Shown: positions 1-9,016 of the stretch, piece by piece | How the letters are laid out: every line of letters begins with the position of its first letter | Numbering within the stretch: the first letter of the stretch is position 1 | Source of the DNA: Muricauda sp. SCSIO 64092 | Lineage (GTDB): Bacteria > Bacteroidota > Bacteroidia > Flavobacteriales > Flavobacteriaceae | Assembly: GCF_023016285.1 (NCBI RefSeq) | Contig: NZ_CP095413.1 | Coordinates: 1 to 64,000 of the forward strand | Length of the DNA: 64,000 nucleotides | Direction of reading: 5' to 3' | Notes under the pieces: model-generated | Databases searched by the model: none | What the model was told of the DNA's origin: nothing | The model's input: the letters and a program-made list of their open reading frames with translations, nothing else | Made by a program: the position numbers and the translations under genes

Positions 1-6
1 GGTTTT

Positions 7-15
7 TTGTCCACA
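7..15 (+). promoter_or_regulatory. Single DnaA-box-like 9-mer upstream of dnaA
   Basis: The sequence TTGTCCACA differs by one base from the consensus DnaA box TTATCCACA and lies about 90 bases before dnaA. One near-match could serve dnaA autoregulation, but it is not enough to call an origin. Only 102 bases upstream are visible. Confidence 0.25.
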
Positions 16-102
16 TATTTGTCGCGTTCTAAGCATCAGGGAAAACCCCTAAAGTTTTAATAAAAACTTTTACACTAACCAGCAAACTAAGGAACTTTTA
101 GC

Positions 103-1527
103 ATGAATGTTACTGCGTCTTCCGTTTGGGAAAATTGTTTGGCTTTTATCCAAGATAACATCCAACCGCAGGCATTCAAGACATGGTTCCTTCCCATTAA
201 ACCGGTAAAGCTTTCCGATAGTGCTTTGAGTATTGAAGTGCCCAGTAAGTTTTTTTACGAATGGTTGGAAGAACACTATGTGAAGTTATTAAAAGTTGCC
301 CTGCGCAAAGAGCTGGGTCCAAACGCCAAATTGATTTATCTGATTAAAATGGAGAACAAATATGGCAATAAGGAACCCTTTACGGAAAAGATTCCAAGTT
401 CCAATCGTTCTGCTTTGATTCCACAAGAGTTGGATGTTCCCATTACCTCTAAAAATCCAGAGCTGAAAAACCCTTTTGTAATTCCTGGTATCAGGAACAT
501 CAAAATTGAGTCACAACTCAATGCCAATTACAATTTTGACAATTTTTTGGAAGGTGACTCCAACCGTTTGGCACGTTCGGCAGGCATGGCCGTGGCCAAC
601 AAACCGGGTGGCACCTCATTTAATCCCTTGATGGTATTTGGAGGTGTTGGTTTGGGGAAAACCCATTTAGCCCATGCCATAGGTGTAGAGATTAAGGACA
701 AGTACCCAGAAAAGACCGTTCTCTATATCTCTGCAGAGAAGTTTACGCAACAATACATTGAATCCGTAAAAAAGAATACCCGAAACGATTTCATCCACTT
801 TTACCAATTGATCGATGTACTGATCATTGATGATGTACAGTTCTTGTCCGGCAAATCCGGAACGCAAGATGTGTTCTTTCATATTTTCAACCACTTGCAC
901 CAAAACGGAAAACAGGTCATATTGACTTCGGACAAGGCTCCCGTGGACATGCAGGATATTGAACAACGACTGCTTTCCAGATTCAAATGGGGACTCTCGG
1001 CAGAGTTACAGAGTCCGGATTACGAAACCCGGGTTTCCATTTTAAGGAACAAATTGTACCGCGATGGTGTTGAAATGTCCGATGAAATCGTAGATCATGT
1101 GGCAAAAAACATCAAGACCAATATTCGCGAATTGGAAGGTGCCATTATTTCCTTGATCGCACAGGCCTCTTTTACCCGAAAGGAAGTTACCCTGGAACTG
1201 GCACAGCAAATTGTTGAGAAATTCGTCAAGAACACCAAGCGGGAGGTTTCCATAGATTATATCCAAAAAGTCGTTTCGGACTACTTTGAAATGGATGTGG
1301 CCACACTACAATCCAAGACCAGAAAGCGCCATATTGTCCAGGCAAGACAACTGGCCATGTTCTTTGCCAAAAAGTTCACCAAAGCTTCCCTGGCAAGCAT
1401 AGGCTCACAAATCGGGAAACGAGATCACGCCACCGTACTACATGCCTGTAAAACCGTGGAGAACTTGGCGGAAACCGATAAACAGTTCCGTAAATACAAG
1501 GAAGATCTCAACAAAAAATTCTCCTAA
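103..1527 (+). CDS. dnaA: Chromosomal replication initiator protein DnaA
   Basis: DnaA is the AAA+ ATPase that binds DnaA boxes at oriC and opens the duplex for DnaB loading. The 474-residue product has the usual four-part layout: an N-terminal interaction domain (about 1-85), a variable linker, an AAA+ core with Walker A GGVGLGKTHL near residue 180 and Walker B VLIIDDVQFL near 240, and a C-terminal DNA-binding domain with GKRDHATVLHACKTV near 439-453. Length is normal. The ATG start gives the expected N-terminus. A phosphatase gene follows after 11 bases, so the two are probably co-transcribed. No dnaN or gyrB lies downstream, so the classical dnaA-dnaN order is absent, as is common in Bacteroidota. 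Confidence 0.98.
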   Translation: MNVTASSVWENCLAFIQDNIQPQAFKTWFLPIKPVKLSDSALSIEVPSKFFYEWLEEHYVKLLKVALRKELGPNAKLIYLIKMENKYGNKEPFTEKIPSSNRSALIPQELDVPITSKNPELKNPFVIPGIRNIKIESQLNANYNFDNFLEGDSNRLARSAGMAVANKPGGTSFNPLMVFGGVGLGKTHLAHAIGVEIKDKYPEKTVLYISAEKFTQQYIESVKKNTRNDFIHFYQLIDVLIIDDVQFLSGKSGTQDVFFHIFNHLHQNGKQVILTSDKAPVDMQDIEQRLLSRFKWGLSAELQSPDYETRVSILRNKLYRDGVEMSDEIVDHVAKNIKTNIRELEGAIISLIAQASFTRKEVTLELAQQIVEKFVKNTKREVSIDYIQKVVSDYFEMDVATLQSKTRKRHIVQARQLAMFFAKKFTKASLASIGSQIGKRDHATVLHACKTVENLAETDKQFRKYKEDLNKKFS

Positions 1528-1538
1528 CACCTTCTTTG

Positions 1539-2000
1539 ATGACCAAAATTCTAATGGTATGTTTGGGGAATATCTGTAGATCCCCATTAGCTGAAGGCAT
1601 TTTAAAATCAAAGGTAAATCCTTCGGAAGTCCATGTAGATTCAGCAGGAACAGCGGGGTACCATGTAGGAAGCCCCCCAGATCCACGATCAATGGATGTC
1701 GCACGCAAACATGGCATTGACATTGGGAACCAACGGTGCAGAAAGTTCACTTCCCTGGACTTTAAGGAATTTGACCGAATCTACGTTATGGATAAGAGCA
1801 ATTATGCCAATGTTACTGCACTTTCCAAAACAAAAGAAGAAGAAGAAAAAGTAAAATTGCTTTTGGAAGTCGCCGAATTGGGTGTTGAGGAAGTCCCCGA
1901 CCCCTATTATGGAGGACGGGATGGTTTTGAATATGTTTATCAATTGATAGACCGGGCATGCGATCAAATTGTCAAGGACTTGGGAAATGGAGGAAAATAA
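1539..2000 (+). CDS. Low-molecular-weight protein-tyrosine phosphatase
   Basis: This cytoplasmic phosphatase of 153 residues hydrolyses phosphotyrosine (or similar phosphoesters) through a cysteinyl-phosphate intermediate. The CX5R loop CLGNICRS sits at residues 8-15, and the general-acid aspartate lies in the VPDPYYGG segment near residue 120; both are diagnostic of the family. A TTG three bases upstream could extend the frame, but the ATG at 1539 gives the family N-terminus. The gene lies 11 bases after dnaA, and its end overlaps the start of the next gene by 14 bases, so a dnaA-phosphatase-methylase operon is likely. The physiological substrate cannot be read from sequence. Confidence 0.93.
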   Translation: MTKILMVCLGNICRSPLAEGILKSKVNPSEVHVDSAGTAGYHVGSPPDPRSMDVARKHGIDIGNQRCRKFTSLDFKEFDRIYVMDKSNYANVTALSKTKEEEEKVKLLLEVAELGVEEVPDPYYGGRDGFEYVYQLIDRACDQIVKDLGNGGK

Positions 2001-2718
2001 GGGACCGAATTTGGTGGTAGGGAAACTCTATTTGGTTCCAACCATGTTGGGTGACAACGCCCCATTGGAGGTACTCCCCATATCCATAAAACGTACTATT
2101 GAGAATGTAGATCACTATATAGCGGAAAATGAAAAATCGGCCAGAAGGTTCATTAAACGCATAAGTCCTGCAAAAAATCAACCCGACCTTCACTTTGAAC
2201 TATTGAATAAATATACGGACCCCACTGAGATTCCCACCTTTCTGGATGCATGCATCCAAGGCTTTGATATGGTGTTACTGTCTGAGGCAGGTGCCCCAGG
2301 GATTGCAGATCCAGGTGCCGATGTAGTCCGTATTGCCCATAAGAAAAAAATACAGGTGGTTCCCATGGTTGGCCCATCATCCATTACCATGGCAATGATG
2401 GCAAGTGGCATGAACGGTCAAAACTTCGCTTTTACGGGATACTTGCCAATAGATACGGCACTGAGGGGAAAAGCCATCAAATCCATGGAAAAACTATCAT
2501 TGGAAACGGGGCAGGCACAAATCTTTATTGAGACACCCTACCGCAATGAAAAGCTATTCCAGGAACTCATAAAAAAACTAAGGCCTTCCACCCTACTTTG
2601 TGTTGCTTGCGATATTACCTTACCATCCGAACAGATTGCCACAAAGACCGCCAATGAATGGAAAAGATATCCATTGGATTTACAAAAAAGACCCACGGTC
2701 TTTATTATCCAGGCATAA
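1987..2718 (+). CDS. SAM-dependent methyltransferase, tetrapyrrole methylase/RsmI-like
   Basis: The 243-residue product belongs to the tetrapyrrole-methylase-fold SAM methyltransferases. The N-terminal GKLYLVPTMLG and the LLSEAGAPGIADPGA segment resemble RsmI, which 2'-O-methylates C1402 of 16S rRNA, and VGPSSITMAMMASG matches the third family motif. The protein is shorter than typical RsmI and has diverged, so the 16S target is an inference and I give no symbol. The ATG at 1987 overlaps the phosphatase by 14 bases and is preferred over an in-frame TTG at 1969. The gene ends 9 bases from a convergent lysozyme-like gene. Confidence 0.8.
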   Translation: MEENKGPNLVVGKLYLVPTMLGDNAPLEVLPISIKRTIENVDHYIAENEKSARRFIKRISPAKNQPDLHFELLNKYTDPTEIPTFLDACIQGFDMVLLSEAGAPGIADPGADVVRIAHKKKIQVVPMVGPSSITMAMMASGMNGQNFAFTGYLPIDTALRGKAIKSMEKLSLETGQAQIFIETPYRNEKLFQELIKKLRPSTLLCVACDITLPSEQIATKTANEWKRYPLDLQKRPTVFIIQA

Positions 2719-2727
2719 TCGTCTTTC

Positions 2728-3375
2728 TTAGACCCTGGGATTGTTCTGTGCTTTTATTTGGGAAATATCGTATCCGCCAAATTTGTTGATATAGATGGCT
2801 ATGGTGGTGCCATACGCATCGGAGAAATCCGTCCGTCCATAGGAACGCAGGTATTTCTTAACATTGCCGGCCCCAGCTAAGTGCGCTGCCGCAACAATAC
2901 CGGATTCGGTAATGGTTACACCATTTATCCTTTTCCCTACAAAACGTTTGATATCCCTTCTTAAAATCCACTTATTCCGGGCAACATTCATTTTAAACAA
3001 TGTTTCCTGAAGAATGGGGTTAGTAAGGAAATCATCGGTATCGTAGACACCCATTAGTTTTAAGGTATTCCTTCCAAACTGGTATTTTCCCAAATACCCC
3101 AAAGTGTTTATCGTAGTGTAGTTTCCTTGTGACTCCTTGAACGCCAGTGCTTCCTTGAAACCAAGAAAGGACCTGTCCAGGAAAACTGAGGTCGAAAAAT
3201 CCGCTTGGGTGTCCAGGGAAGTCTCTGGTTCAACCCAGTAGCATTCATCCAAACCACTTTTTAACGCTGGTGGAACCTCGATTCTTTTTGGTTCAACACT
3301 AAAAGTGGCAAAACTGGTCAAAATGGCAATTATGGCAAGATGACCTAAAAAATAAATCCATCTTTTCATAAACAT
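2728..3375 (-). CDS. Exported lysozyme-fold (transglycosylase-like) protein
   Basis: A 215-residue protein with an N-terminal hydrophobic segment (about residues 6-25), indicating export. The middle part reads FKEALAFKESQGNY followed by NTLGYLGKYQFG, the pattern of lysozyme-like or transglycosylase-like peptidoglycan hydrolases in which the glutamate of FKES is the likely catalytic acid. The later segment SGIVAAAHLAGAGNV also fits that fold. Probable role: cleavage of periplasmic glycan strands. Two ATG codons lie six bases apart (3375 and 3369) and either may be used. A TAnnTTTG element at 3412-3419 probably drives it independently of mltG, 141 bases away. Confidence 0.72.
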   Translation of the reverse strand: MFMKRWIYFLGHLAIIAILTSFATFSVEPKRIEVPPALKSGLDECYWVEPETSLDTQADFSTSVFLDRSFLGFKEALAFKESQGNYTTINTLGYLGKYQFGRNTLKLMGVYDTDDFLTNPILQETLFKMNVARNKWILRRDIKRFVGKRINGVTITESGIVAAAHLAGAGNVKKYLRSYGRTDFSDAYGTTIAIYINKFGGYDISQIKAQNNPRV

Positions 3376-3411
3376 ATAGTTGCGAATCTACCTTAGATTC
3401 AATTTAGCCGG

Positions 3412-3419
3412 CAAATATA
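3412..3419 (-). promoter_or_regulatory. Putative -7 element for the lysozyme-like gene
   Basis: Read on the minus strand this is TATATTTG followed by C, an exact match to the Bacteroidota -7 consensus TAnnTTTG. It lies 36 bases before the coding region. I see no convincing -33 element. Confidence 0.4.
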
Positions 3420-3516
3420 GTGGGGGTTTTGTTAAACTTGAATGATAAAAGTCATAAGTTTTTGCCAAAAAGGGGGTGAATCCCGTTGAACAGGCAAAAA
3501 ATTCGTTGAAGCAGTC

Positions 3517-4563
3517 TTATCGCCTGATTTTCTGTTGGTTCAACCACTCGACGTACTGTACTTTATTGCGGTTGTGCTGCTGTAAGCTACCTGCAAACTT
3601 GTGATAACCAAAGTTGGAAACGTCTGCGACAAAGTAAAAATAGCTATGTTTTTCCGCATTCAAAACCGCATCCAAGGAAGATATGTCCGGCATGGTTATC
3701 GGTCCCGGAGGTACCCCTGAATATTTATAAGTGTTGTAAGGCGAATCCATTTCCAAATCCCTGTAAAGAACCCTTTTGATGATGGTATCAAAATTTCCAG
3801 TTTCCTTTTTAATGGCATGGATGACCGTTGGATCGGCCTGTAATAGCATTCCTTTTTTTAATCGGTTAATGTAAACACCCGCAACCCTTGGACGTTCATC
3901 CATCTTTACGGTTTCCTTCTGAACGATTGCTGCAAGTGAAGAAACCTCGGTTAAGGTCAAACCCAACTCTTGGGCTTTCTTTTTTCGGTTTCCATTCCAA
4001 AAACGATGGTACTCTTTAAACATGCGATCTCTAAATTCCCTGGCATCGGTGTTCCAAAAAAACTCATAGGTATTGGGCAAATAGGGGGTAATCATGTTGT
4101 CATTGTCAAACCCATTTTCCGCTAGAAAAGCCGTATCCTTGAATACCTGCACCAAGGCCAAACTATCTGCTTCCAACTGTTGTGCTATTCTCCCCGCCAA
4201 GTCTTCAACGGTTTCCTGATTATTAAAGGAAACCTTGACCGGAATATTGGCACTTCGCAAGGAATTGATAATGTCATTATTGTTCATTCCCCTTGTAATA
4301 GCGTACTTCCCGGCCTTTATGTTGGAAATATACCCCTTACGCTGTGCCACAGCCTCAAAAGAACCAAGGTTTTTGACCAATGGTTCCAATAACGACTTCA
4401 CTTCATCGAAATTCGCATCAGAGGGAATAAAAACATAAGCTTCCTCATTCCCAAAAGCGGTGTTGGGATTAAAAATGGCACTATAAATCTGATACGCGAC
4501 CACACCACAGATGACCAGTCCCAAAATGGCGGTGGCCCAAAGTACTTTTTTAAGATTGCTCAA
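3517..4563 (-). CDS. mltG: Endolytic murein transglycosylase MltG (YceG family)
   Basis: MltG is an inner-membrane enzyme that cuts nascent peptidoglycan strands and helps set glycan length. The 348-residue protein has one N-terminal membrane segment (about 7-26) and the YceG catalytic region; the likely catalytic glutamate is E217 in IVQKET, followed by the conserved RPRVAGVYINRL and, later, YNTYKYSGVPPGPI. The start is a TTG at 4563 overlapping the TGA of the upstream acetyltransferase gene. No ATG is available near the N-terminus and the TTG gives a normal family length, so translational coupling is likely. It is the last gene of the dapF-acetyltransferase-mltG operon. Confidence 0.93.
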   Translation of the reverse strand: MSNLKKVLWATAILGLVICGVVAYQIYSAIFNPNTAFGNEEAYVFIPSDANFDEVKSLLEPLVKNLGSFEAVAQRKGYISNIKAGKYAITRGMNNNDIINSLRSANIPVKVSFNNQETVEDLAGRIAQQLEADSLALVQVFKDTAFLAENGFDNDNMITPYLPNTYEFFWNTDAREFRDRMFKEYHRFWNGNRKKKAQELGLTLTEVSSLAAIVQKETVKMDERPRVAGVYINRLKKGMLLQADPTVIHAIKKETGNFDTIIKRVLYRDLEMDSPYNTYKYSGVPPGPITMPDISSLDAVLNAEKHSYFYFVADVSNFGYHKFAGSLQQHNRNKVQYVEWLNQQKIRR

Positions 4564-5087
4564 GGTTTCAGTTTTTGATACAATAATTCATTTTTAAACT
4601 TTCCATCCCACCGGATCCAATCTTTTTTTACGCCTACCCGCTGAAAACCCAATTTTTCAAACAAATGGATGCTCGTAAGATTATCTTCCAAAATATTCGC
4701 ATATACCTGATGCAGATCCAGCACGGAAAATGTATAATCCAATAATAAGGAAAGCGCTTCCGCCCCCAGTCCTTTATTTCTATTGGTGGTATTTAAAATG
4801 ATGCCTATACCTGCACGGCTGTGTTTTGGGTCAAAGTCGAACAAATCTATAAACCCTACACTTTCGTCCTTTGGGTTACATATACATAAACGCAACTGTT
4901 TGACCTCATAGATATCGCGATGGGCATTCCCCAAATAATTCTTTAACACAGCTCTGGAGTAAGGTTTTAGGGTATTGCTTATTTCCCATATTTCCGTGTC
5001 GTTCTCCAGGGCATATAGGAAATCCAGATCCTTTGGTTCCAAAGCCCTGAGTTGGCAGTACTTTCCTTTTAGGATTGATATTCCCAT
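4560..5087 (-). CDS. GNAT-family N-acetyltransferase
   Basis: A 175-residue GNAT acetyltransferase of the RimJ/RimL-like branch. It shows the N-terminal LRALEPKDLDFLYALEND pattern, the acetyl-CoA-binding segment NRNKGLGAEALSLL (about 113-126) and the C-terminal IHLFEKLGFQRVG. The acceptor (protein N-terminus, amino sugar or small molecule) cannot be told from sequence. The gene overlaps the end of dapF by 19 bases and the start of mltG by 4, so it is in the same transcript as both and may be translationally coupled. Confidence 0.85.
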   Translation of the reverse strand: MGISILKGKYCQLRALEPKDLDFLYALENDTEIWEISNTLKPYSRAVLKNYLGNAHRDIYEVKQLRLCICNPKDESVGFIDLFDFDPKHSRAGIGIILNTTNRNKGLGAEALSLLLDYTFSVLDLHQVYANILEDNLTSIHLFEKLGFQRVGVKKDWIRWDGKFKNELLYQKLKP

Positions 5088-5863
5088 TCTCCTTTAAATA
5101 CGTGTTTAGCTGGTCCGGAAAGCCATATGGAAACATAGTCCGCTCCGGATTTTTCAAAACCTACCCTTAACCGTCCTCCGCGTGTTTCAATGGATACCGA
5201 AGTAGAAGCTGTTTTCCCCCCATGGAACATGGCTATCGCTACGGCAGTTACCCCGGTACCACAGGAAAGGGTCTCTCCCTCTACCCCACGCTCATAAGTT
5301 CTCACCTTAAATGAATCCTTTGCCGCTTGTTCCACAAAGTTGATATTGCTCCCTTTTTGGCCGTAAATACCATATCTAAGTTTTGCCCCTTCAATTTTCA
5401 CATCCAACCGATCCAGATTGTCCACCAATTGCACATGGTGTGGTGAACCCGTATCAAGAAAATAGTATTTCCCCGTTTCCCTAACAGCGTCCACATCAAT
5501 CATTTTTAAGGTAACATCCGTTCCATTGATTTCTGCCTCATGCATACCGTCTATGGCATTGAAGGTGGTTTTATCCCCTATAAGGTCAAGTTCCTTTGCG
5601 AATGCCACGATACATCTTCCCCCATTGCCGCACATAGTGCTTTCGTTGCCATCGGAATTGTAGTAGACCATTTTAAAATCTGCCAGATCGTCATTTTCCA
5701 AAAGGATAAGCCCGTCCGCTCCAATACCAAACCTACGATCGCATATATCCCGAATAAGTCTAACGTCTTTCTTGGGAAAGATACCTTTGCGATTATCGAT
5801 TAGGACAAAATCATTTCCAGTACCCTGGTATTTGTGGAAATGTAAGGATCGTTCTTGATTCAT
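5069..5863 (-). CDS. dapF: Diaminopimelate epimerase DapF
   Basis: DapF interconverts LL- and meso-diaminopimelate, the last step before lysine and the source of the peptidoglycan cross-linking residue. The 264-residue product has both catalytic cysteines: C78 in MCGNGGRC and C201 in SCGTGVTAVA. The N-terminus HKYQGTGNDFVLID is typical. I place the start at the ATG at 5863; an ATG at 5881 would add six residues but lies upstream of the -7 promoter element at 5868-5875. The gene heads an operon with the acetyltransferase and mltG, linking precursor supply to wall remodelling. Confidence 0.96.
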   Translation of the reverse strand: MNQERSLHFHKYQGTGNDFVLIDNRKGIFPKKDVRLIRDICDRRFGIGADGLILLENDDLADFKMVYYNSDGNESTMCGNGGRCIVAFAKELDLIGDKTTFNAIDGMHEAEINGTDVTLKMIDVDAVRETGKYYFLDTGSPHHVQLVDNLDRLDVKIEGAKLRYGIYGQKGSNINFVEQAAKDSFKVRTYERGVEGETLSCGTGVTAVAIAMFHGGKTASTSVSIETRGGRLRVGFEKSGADYVSIWLSGPAKHVFKGEWEYQS

Positions 5864-5867
5864 GCCG

Positions 5868-5875
5868 CAAATATA
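5868..5875 (-). promoter_or_regulatory. Putative -7 element of dapF, almost touching the start codon
   Basis: On the minus strand the sequence is TATATTTG, then four bases, then the ATG. A start point at the usual distance would fall on or beside the ATG, giving a leaderless or nearly leaderless mRNA. No good -33 element is visible. Confidence 0.4.
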
Positions 5876-5975
5876 GTACATTCCAAAGAGGGGATATGGC
5901 CAGTTAAAACCGCGTTAAACTGTTAAAACTGGTATGATTTATGTATAATTTTAAAATGCTAAATGCATTCAATTA

Positions 5976-7367
5976 ATGAAAAGAACAGCACAATTATTTC
6001 TTGTAGCGCTCTTGGCAGGCGGAATTACCCTTGGCGCGTACAAGTATTTTTTTGAAACAAAAACGTTGACCTTGGTTTCCCAGAATGAAGAAACTCCCTT
6101 TATTACGACAAACCTTCCCACATCACCAAGAGGTGCCGGAATCAATGAGGTGGATTTTACCATAGCCGCGGAAAAAACCGTTAATGCAGTTGTACACGTA
6201 AAAAATATGACCGTAAGTCGGGGAAACCCCATTGCGGAATTCTTTTATGGCTCTGAAGCCACACAACGACCACAGATCGGGACAGGTTCCGGCGTCATTA
6301 TTTCTCCGGATGGCTACATTGTGACCAATAACCATGTAATTGATAAAGCCAGGGCCTTGGAAGTTACCCTGAACAACAATAAGAGCTATGATGCGGAAAT
6401 CATTGGAGCCGATCCTTCATCGGATATTGCCTTGCTCAAAATCAATGTAGAAAAGCCCCTTCCCTATTTGGCCTTCGGGGATTCGGACAATGCAAAAATT
6501 GGTGAATGGGTATTGGCCGTTGGAAATCCCTTCAATTTAACGTCCACCGTTACGGCCGGAATTGTAAGCGCCAAGGCACGTTCCATTTCCCCCGGAAGAA
6601 ATCAATCCTTTATACAGACCGATGCTGCGGTCAATCCTGGTAATAGCGGGGGTGCATTGGTGAACACCAATGGGGACCTCATTGGAATAAACACGGCAAT
6701 AACATCACAAACCGGATCGTATGTGGGCTATTCCTTTGCCGTGCCCAGTAATATTGCCAAAAAAGTTGTTGACGATTTATTGGAATATGGAAAAGTACAA
6801 AAAGGAATACTTGGAATATCGGCATTGAATGTGGACAGTCCACAGGCCAAAGAAGAGGGATTGGATGAAATTGCAGGGGTATACGTCGCCGGTATTGAAG
6901 AAGATTCCGGTGCGGAAACGGCAGGCATCAAAGAGGGGGATATCATCAAGAAAGTAGGTAATGTCAAAGTGACCAAGTTTTCGGAACTCACGGGATATCT
7001 CTCTTCCAAAAGGCCGGGAGACAAAGTTCAGGTCACCATAGATAGGAACGGAAAAAAAATGACCTTTCCGGTGGTTCTTAAGAAAAAGCAAACAGAGCGA
7101 CTTCCGGTTATGGGCATTGAGGTGAAAAACCTATCCGAGGAAGATCAAAAAACATATGGAATAAAAAGTGGGGTCAAAATCACCAGTGTCCCGGAGCAAT
7201 ATAGTGACTATGGTCTACTGAACAAGGTAATGATAGAAGTGGATGACAAGGAAATTGAGGATGTTGAGGATGCCAAAAACCTATTTGGCAAAATTTCCAG
7301 ATATGGAAGGACCAGCATAACCCTATTGGACGAAAATGGGGAAAAGGAACGATTGATTTTTCAATGA
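5976..7367 (+). CDS. DegP/HtrA-type periplasmic serine protease with two PDZ domains
   Basis: A periplasmic quality-control protease of 463 residues that would degrade or refold misfolded envelope proteins. An N-terminal hydrophobic segment (about 5-24) acts as signal or anchor. The trypsin-like domain carries the full triad: H120 in TNNHVID, D150 in SSDIALL and S224 in GNSGGAL. One clear PDZ domain (about 270-360) and a second, more divergent one (about 370-463) follow. It is monocistronic, with a terminator 35 bases after the stop and dapF divergent upstream. Names used for this family include degP, degQ and htrA; I cannot choose among them. Confidence 0.93.
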   Translation: MKRTAQLFLVALLAGGITLGAYKYFFETKTLTLVSQNEETPFITTNLPTSPRGAGINEVDFTIAAEKTVNAVVHVKNMTVSRGNPIAEFFYGSEATQRPQIGTGSGVIISPDGYIVTNNHVIDKARALEVTLNNNKSYDAEIIGADPSSDIALLKINVEKPLPYLAFGDSDNAKIGEWVLAVGNPFNLTSTVTAGIVSAKARSISPGRNQSFIQTDAAVNPGNSGGALVNTNGDLIGINTAITSQTGSYVGYSFAVPSNIAKKVVDDLLEYGKVQKGILGISALNVDSPQAKEEGLDEIAGVYVAGIEEDSGAETAGIKEGDIIKKVGNVKVTKFSELTGYLSSKRPGDKVQVTIDRNGKKMTFPVVLKKKQTERLPVMGIEVKNLSEEDQKTYGIKSGVKITSVPEQYSDYGLLNKVMIEVDDKEIEDVEDAKNLFGKISRYGRTSITLLDENGEKERLIFQ

Positions 7368-7401
7368 TAAGTAGTGTAGTCCATACGCTGTAATAAATTA
7401 A

Positions 7402-7427
7402 ACGCCCAAAATTAGGGCGTTTTTTTA
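7402..7427 (+). terminator. Rho-independent terminator after the DegP-like gene
   Basis: The stem ACGCCC / GGGCGT with a 7-base loop is followed by seven T residues. It separates the protease gene from gap. Confidence 0.85.
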
Positions 7428-7461
7428 TGCACTTCCCCTTTTACGAAATCGTTTGAAATTT

Positions 7462-7469
7462 TATTTTTG
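7462..7469 (+). promoter_or_regulatory. Putative -7 element of gap
   Basis: TATTTTTG followed by C matches TAnnTTTG and lies 23 bases before the ATG, just after the previous terminator. No clear -33 element is visible. Confidence 0.4.
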
Positions 7470-7492
7470 CGCTTTATTGTAAAACACCTTCC

Positions 7493-8941
7493 ATGAGCGA
7501 TATTAAATCGTACGAAAAAGAATTGGCATTCCAGGCCGACAGAAGAAAAGCCACCACCGAATTCATTAAAATAATTAGTGATTTGTGGTATGACAAGGCC
7601 ATTGAAATTGTACTGTTCAAAAATCAGGTCATCGATAAAAATGTAAGCGATATCATTAACTTACATGAGTACGCCGGTGAGTTTGTCCAGAAACCCATTT
7701 CCATTTTTGATTCGGTGGAAATCCTTAGGGCCATCAATGACATTCCAATGCCTCCCGCAAAAATCGATATCGGAAAGCTTACCTATGAGTACCATTCCCA
7801 AGATAACGGTCACCATAACGTGAAGTCCTTTGTTCTGGACAAGCTGAAAGGTGCCGAAAAAACAAGGGAAATCAAACCAAAAGATGTGGTACTGTATGGT
7901 TTTGGAAGGATTGGTCGTCTTTTGGCAAGGGAACTGATGGCAAAGACCGGAAAGGGAAACCAGTTAAGGTTAAGGGCCATTGTTACCCGTGGGGAAATCA
8001 CTACCGAAGTGCTGGAAAAAAGAGCGGCATTGCTACGTACGGATTCCGTTCACGGTCAATTCAGTGGAACAGTGGAGGTGGACGGGGAAAAAAAGTCCCT
8101 GGTAATCAACGGTACTACGGTTTATTTAATTTCCGCCGGTCGGCCAGAAGATATTGATTATACCAAATATGGTATCTACAATGCCCTTGTTATTGATAAT
8201 ACCGGTGCTTTTAGGGATAAGGAGGCACTTTCCAAACATTTAAAATCCAAAGGTTGTGGAAGGGTATTGCTAACAGCCCCTGGAAAGGAAGTTCCTAACA
8301 TTGTCCATGGGGTAAATCACCGGGATTACGATCCTGAAAAGACTAAAATCTATTCAGCGGCATCCTGTACCACAAATGCCATAACCCCGGTCCTAAAAGT
8401 AATAGAGGATTCATTGGGCATTAAAAAAGGGCATTTGGAAACCATCCATGCCTACACAAACGACCAGAATTTAGTGGACAATATGCACAAAAAATACCGT
8501 AGGGGCCGTGCAGCAGCCTTAAATATGGTCATTACGGAAACCGGAGCAGGAAAAGCCGTGGCAAAGGCCCTTCCCGCACTGGAGGGAAAACTGACTTCCA
8601 ATGCCATAAGGGTCCCCGTACCCAACGGATCTCTGGCCATTTTAAATTTGGAGGTAAAACACAAAACTTCTTCGGATGCGGTAAATACCATCTTAAAAAA
8701 ATACGCACTGGAAGGGGATTTGGTTGAGCAAATCAAGTATTCGCTGAGCAATGAACTGGTTTCATCGGATATTGTGGGGGCTTCCGCCCCAGCAATTTAC
8801 GATAGTAAGGCCACCATAGTCTCCGGGGATGGGAAAAACATTGTCCTGTATGTATGGTATGATAACGAATTTGGATACTCCCACCAAGTCATTCGATTGG
8901 CCAAATACATTGCTAGGGTAAGGAGGTTTACCTATTACTAG
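7493..8941 (+). CDS. gap: Glyceraldehyde-3-phosphate dehydrogenase, N-terminally extended form
   Basis: The enzyme oxidises glyceraldehyde 3-phosphate to 1,3-bisphosphoglycerate with NAD(P). At 482 residues it is about 140 longer than classical GAPDH. The NAD-binding fold begins only near residue 132 (YGFGRIGRLLARE, about 135-147), the catalytic cysteine is C292 in AASCTTNAITP, and the C-terminal WYDNEFGYSHQV is intact. The extra N-terminal segment of about 130 residues is mostly helical-looking and matches no domain I recognise. Extended GAPDHs are known in Bacteroidota, so this is not a mis-called start. Cofactor preference and direction cannot be read here. Confidence 0.94.
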   Translation: MSDIKSYEKELAFQADRRKATTEFIKIISDLWYDKAIEIVLFKNQVIDKNVSDIINLHEYAGEFVQKPISIFDSVEILRAINDIPMPPAKIDIGKLTYEYHSQDNGHHNVKSFVLDKLKGAEKTREIKPKDVVLYGFGRIGRLLARELMAKTGKGNQLRLRAIVTRGEITTEVLEKRAALLRTDSVHGQFSGTVEVDGEKKSLVINGTTVYLISAGRPEDIDYTKYGIYNALVIDNTGAFRDKEALSKHLKSKGCGRVLLTAPGKEVPNIVHGVNHRDYDPEKTKIYSAASCTTNAITPVLKVIEDSLGIKKGHLETIHAYTNDQNLVDNMHKKYRRGRAAALNMVITETGAGKAVAKALPALEGKLTSNAIRVPVPNGSLAILNLEVKHKTSSDAVNTILKKYALEGDLVEQIKYSLSNELVSSDIVGASAPAIYDSKATIVSGDGKNIVLYVWYDNEFGYSHQVIRLAKYIARVRRFTYY

Positions 8942-9016
8942 CATGAAGTTTTTGGGGATAATTGGGTAATGTGTACCTTCGTTGCCACCCTGAATCCTAA
9001 TTTAAAGATAACACCT

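Noticed and set aside
1..102. Replication origin next to dnaA
   Set aside because: Only one imperfect DnaA box (7-15) is visible and there is no box cluster or AT-rich unwinding repeat in the visible part. dnaA and oriC are often apart in Bacteroidota.
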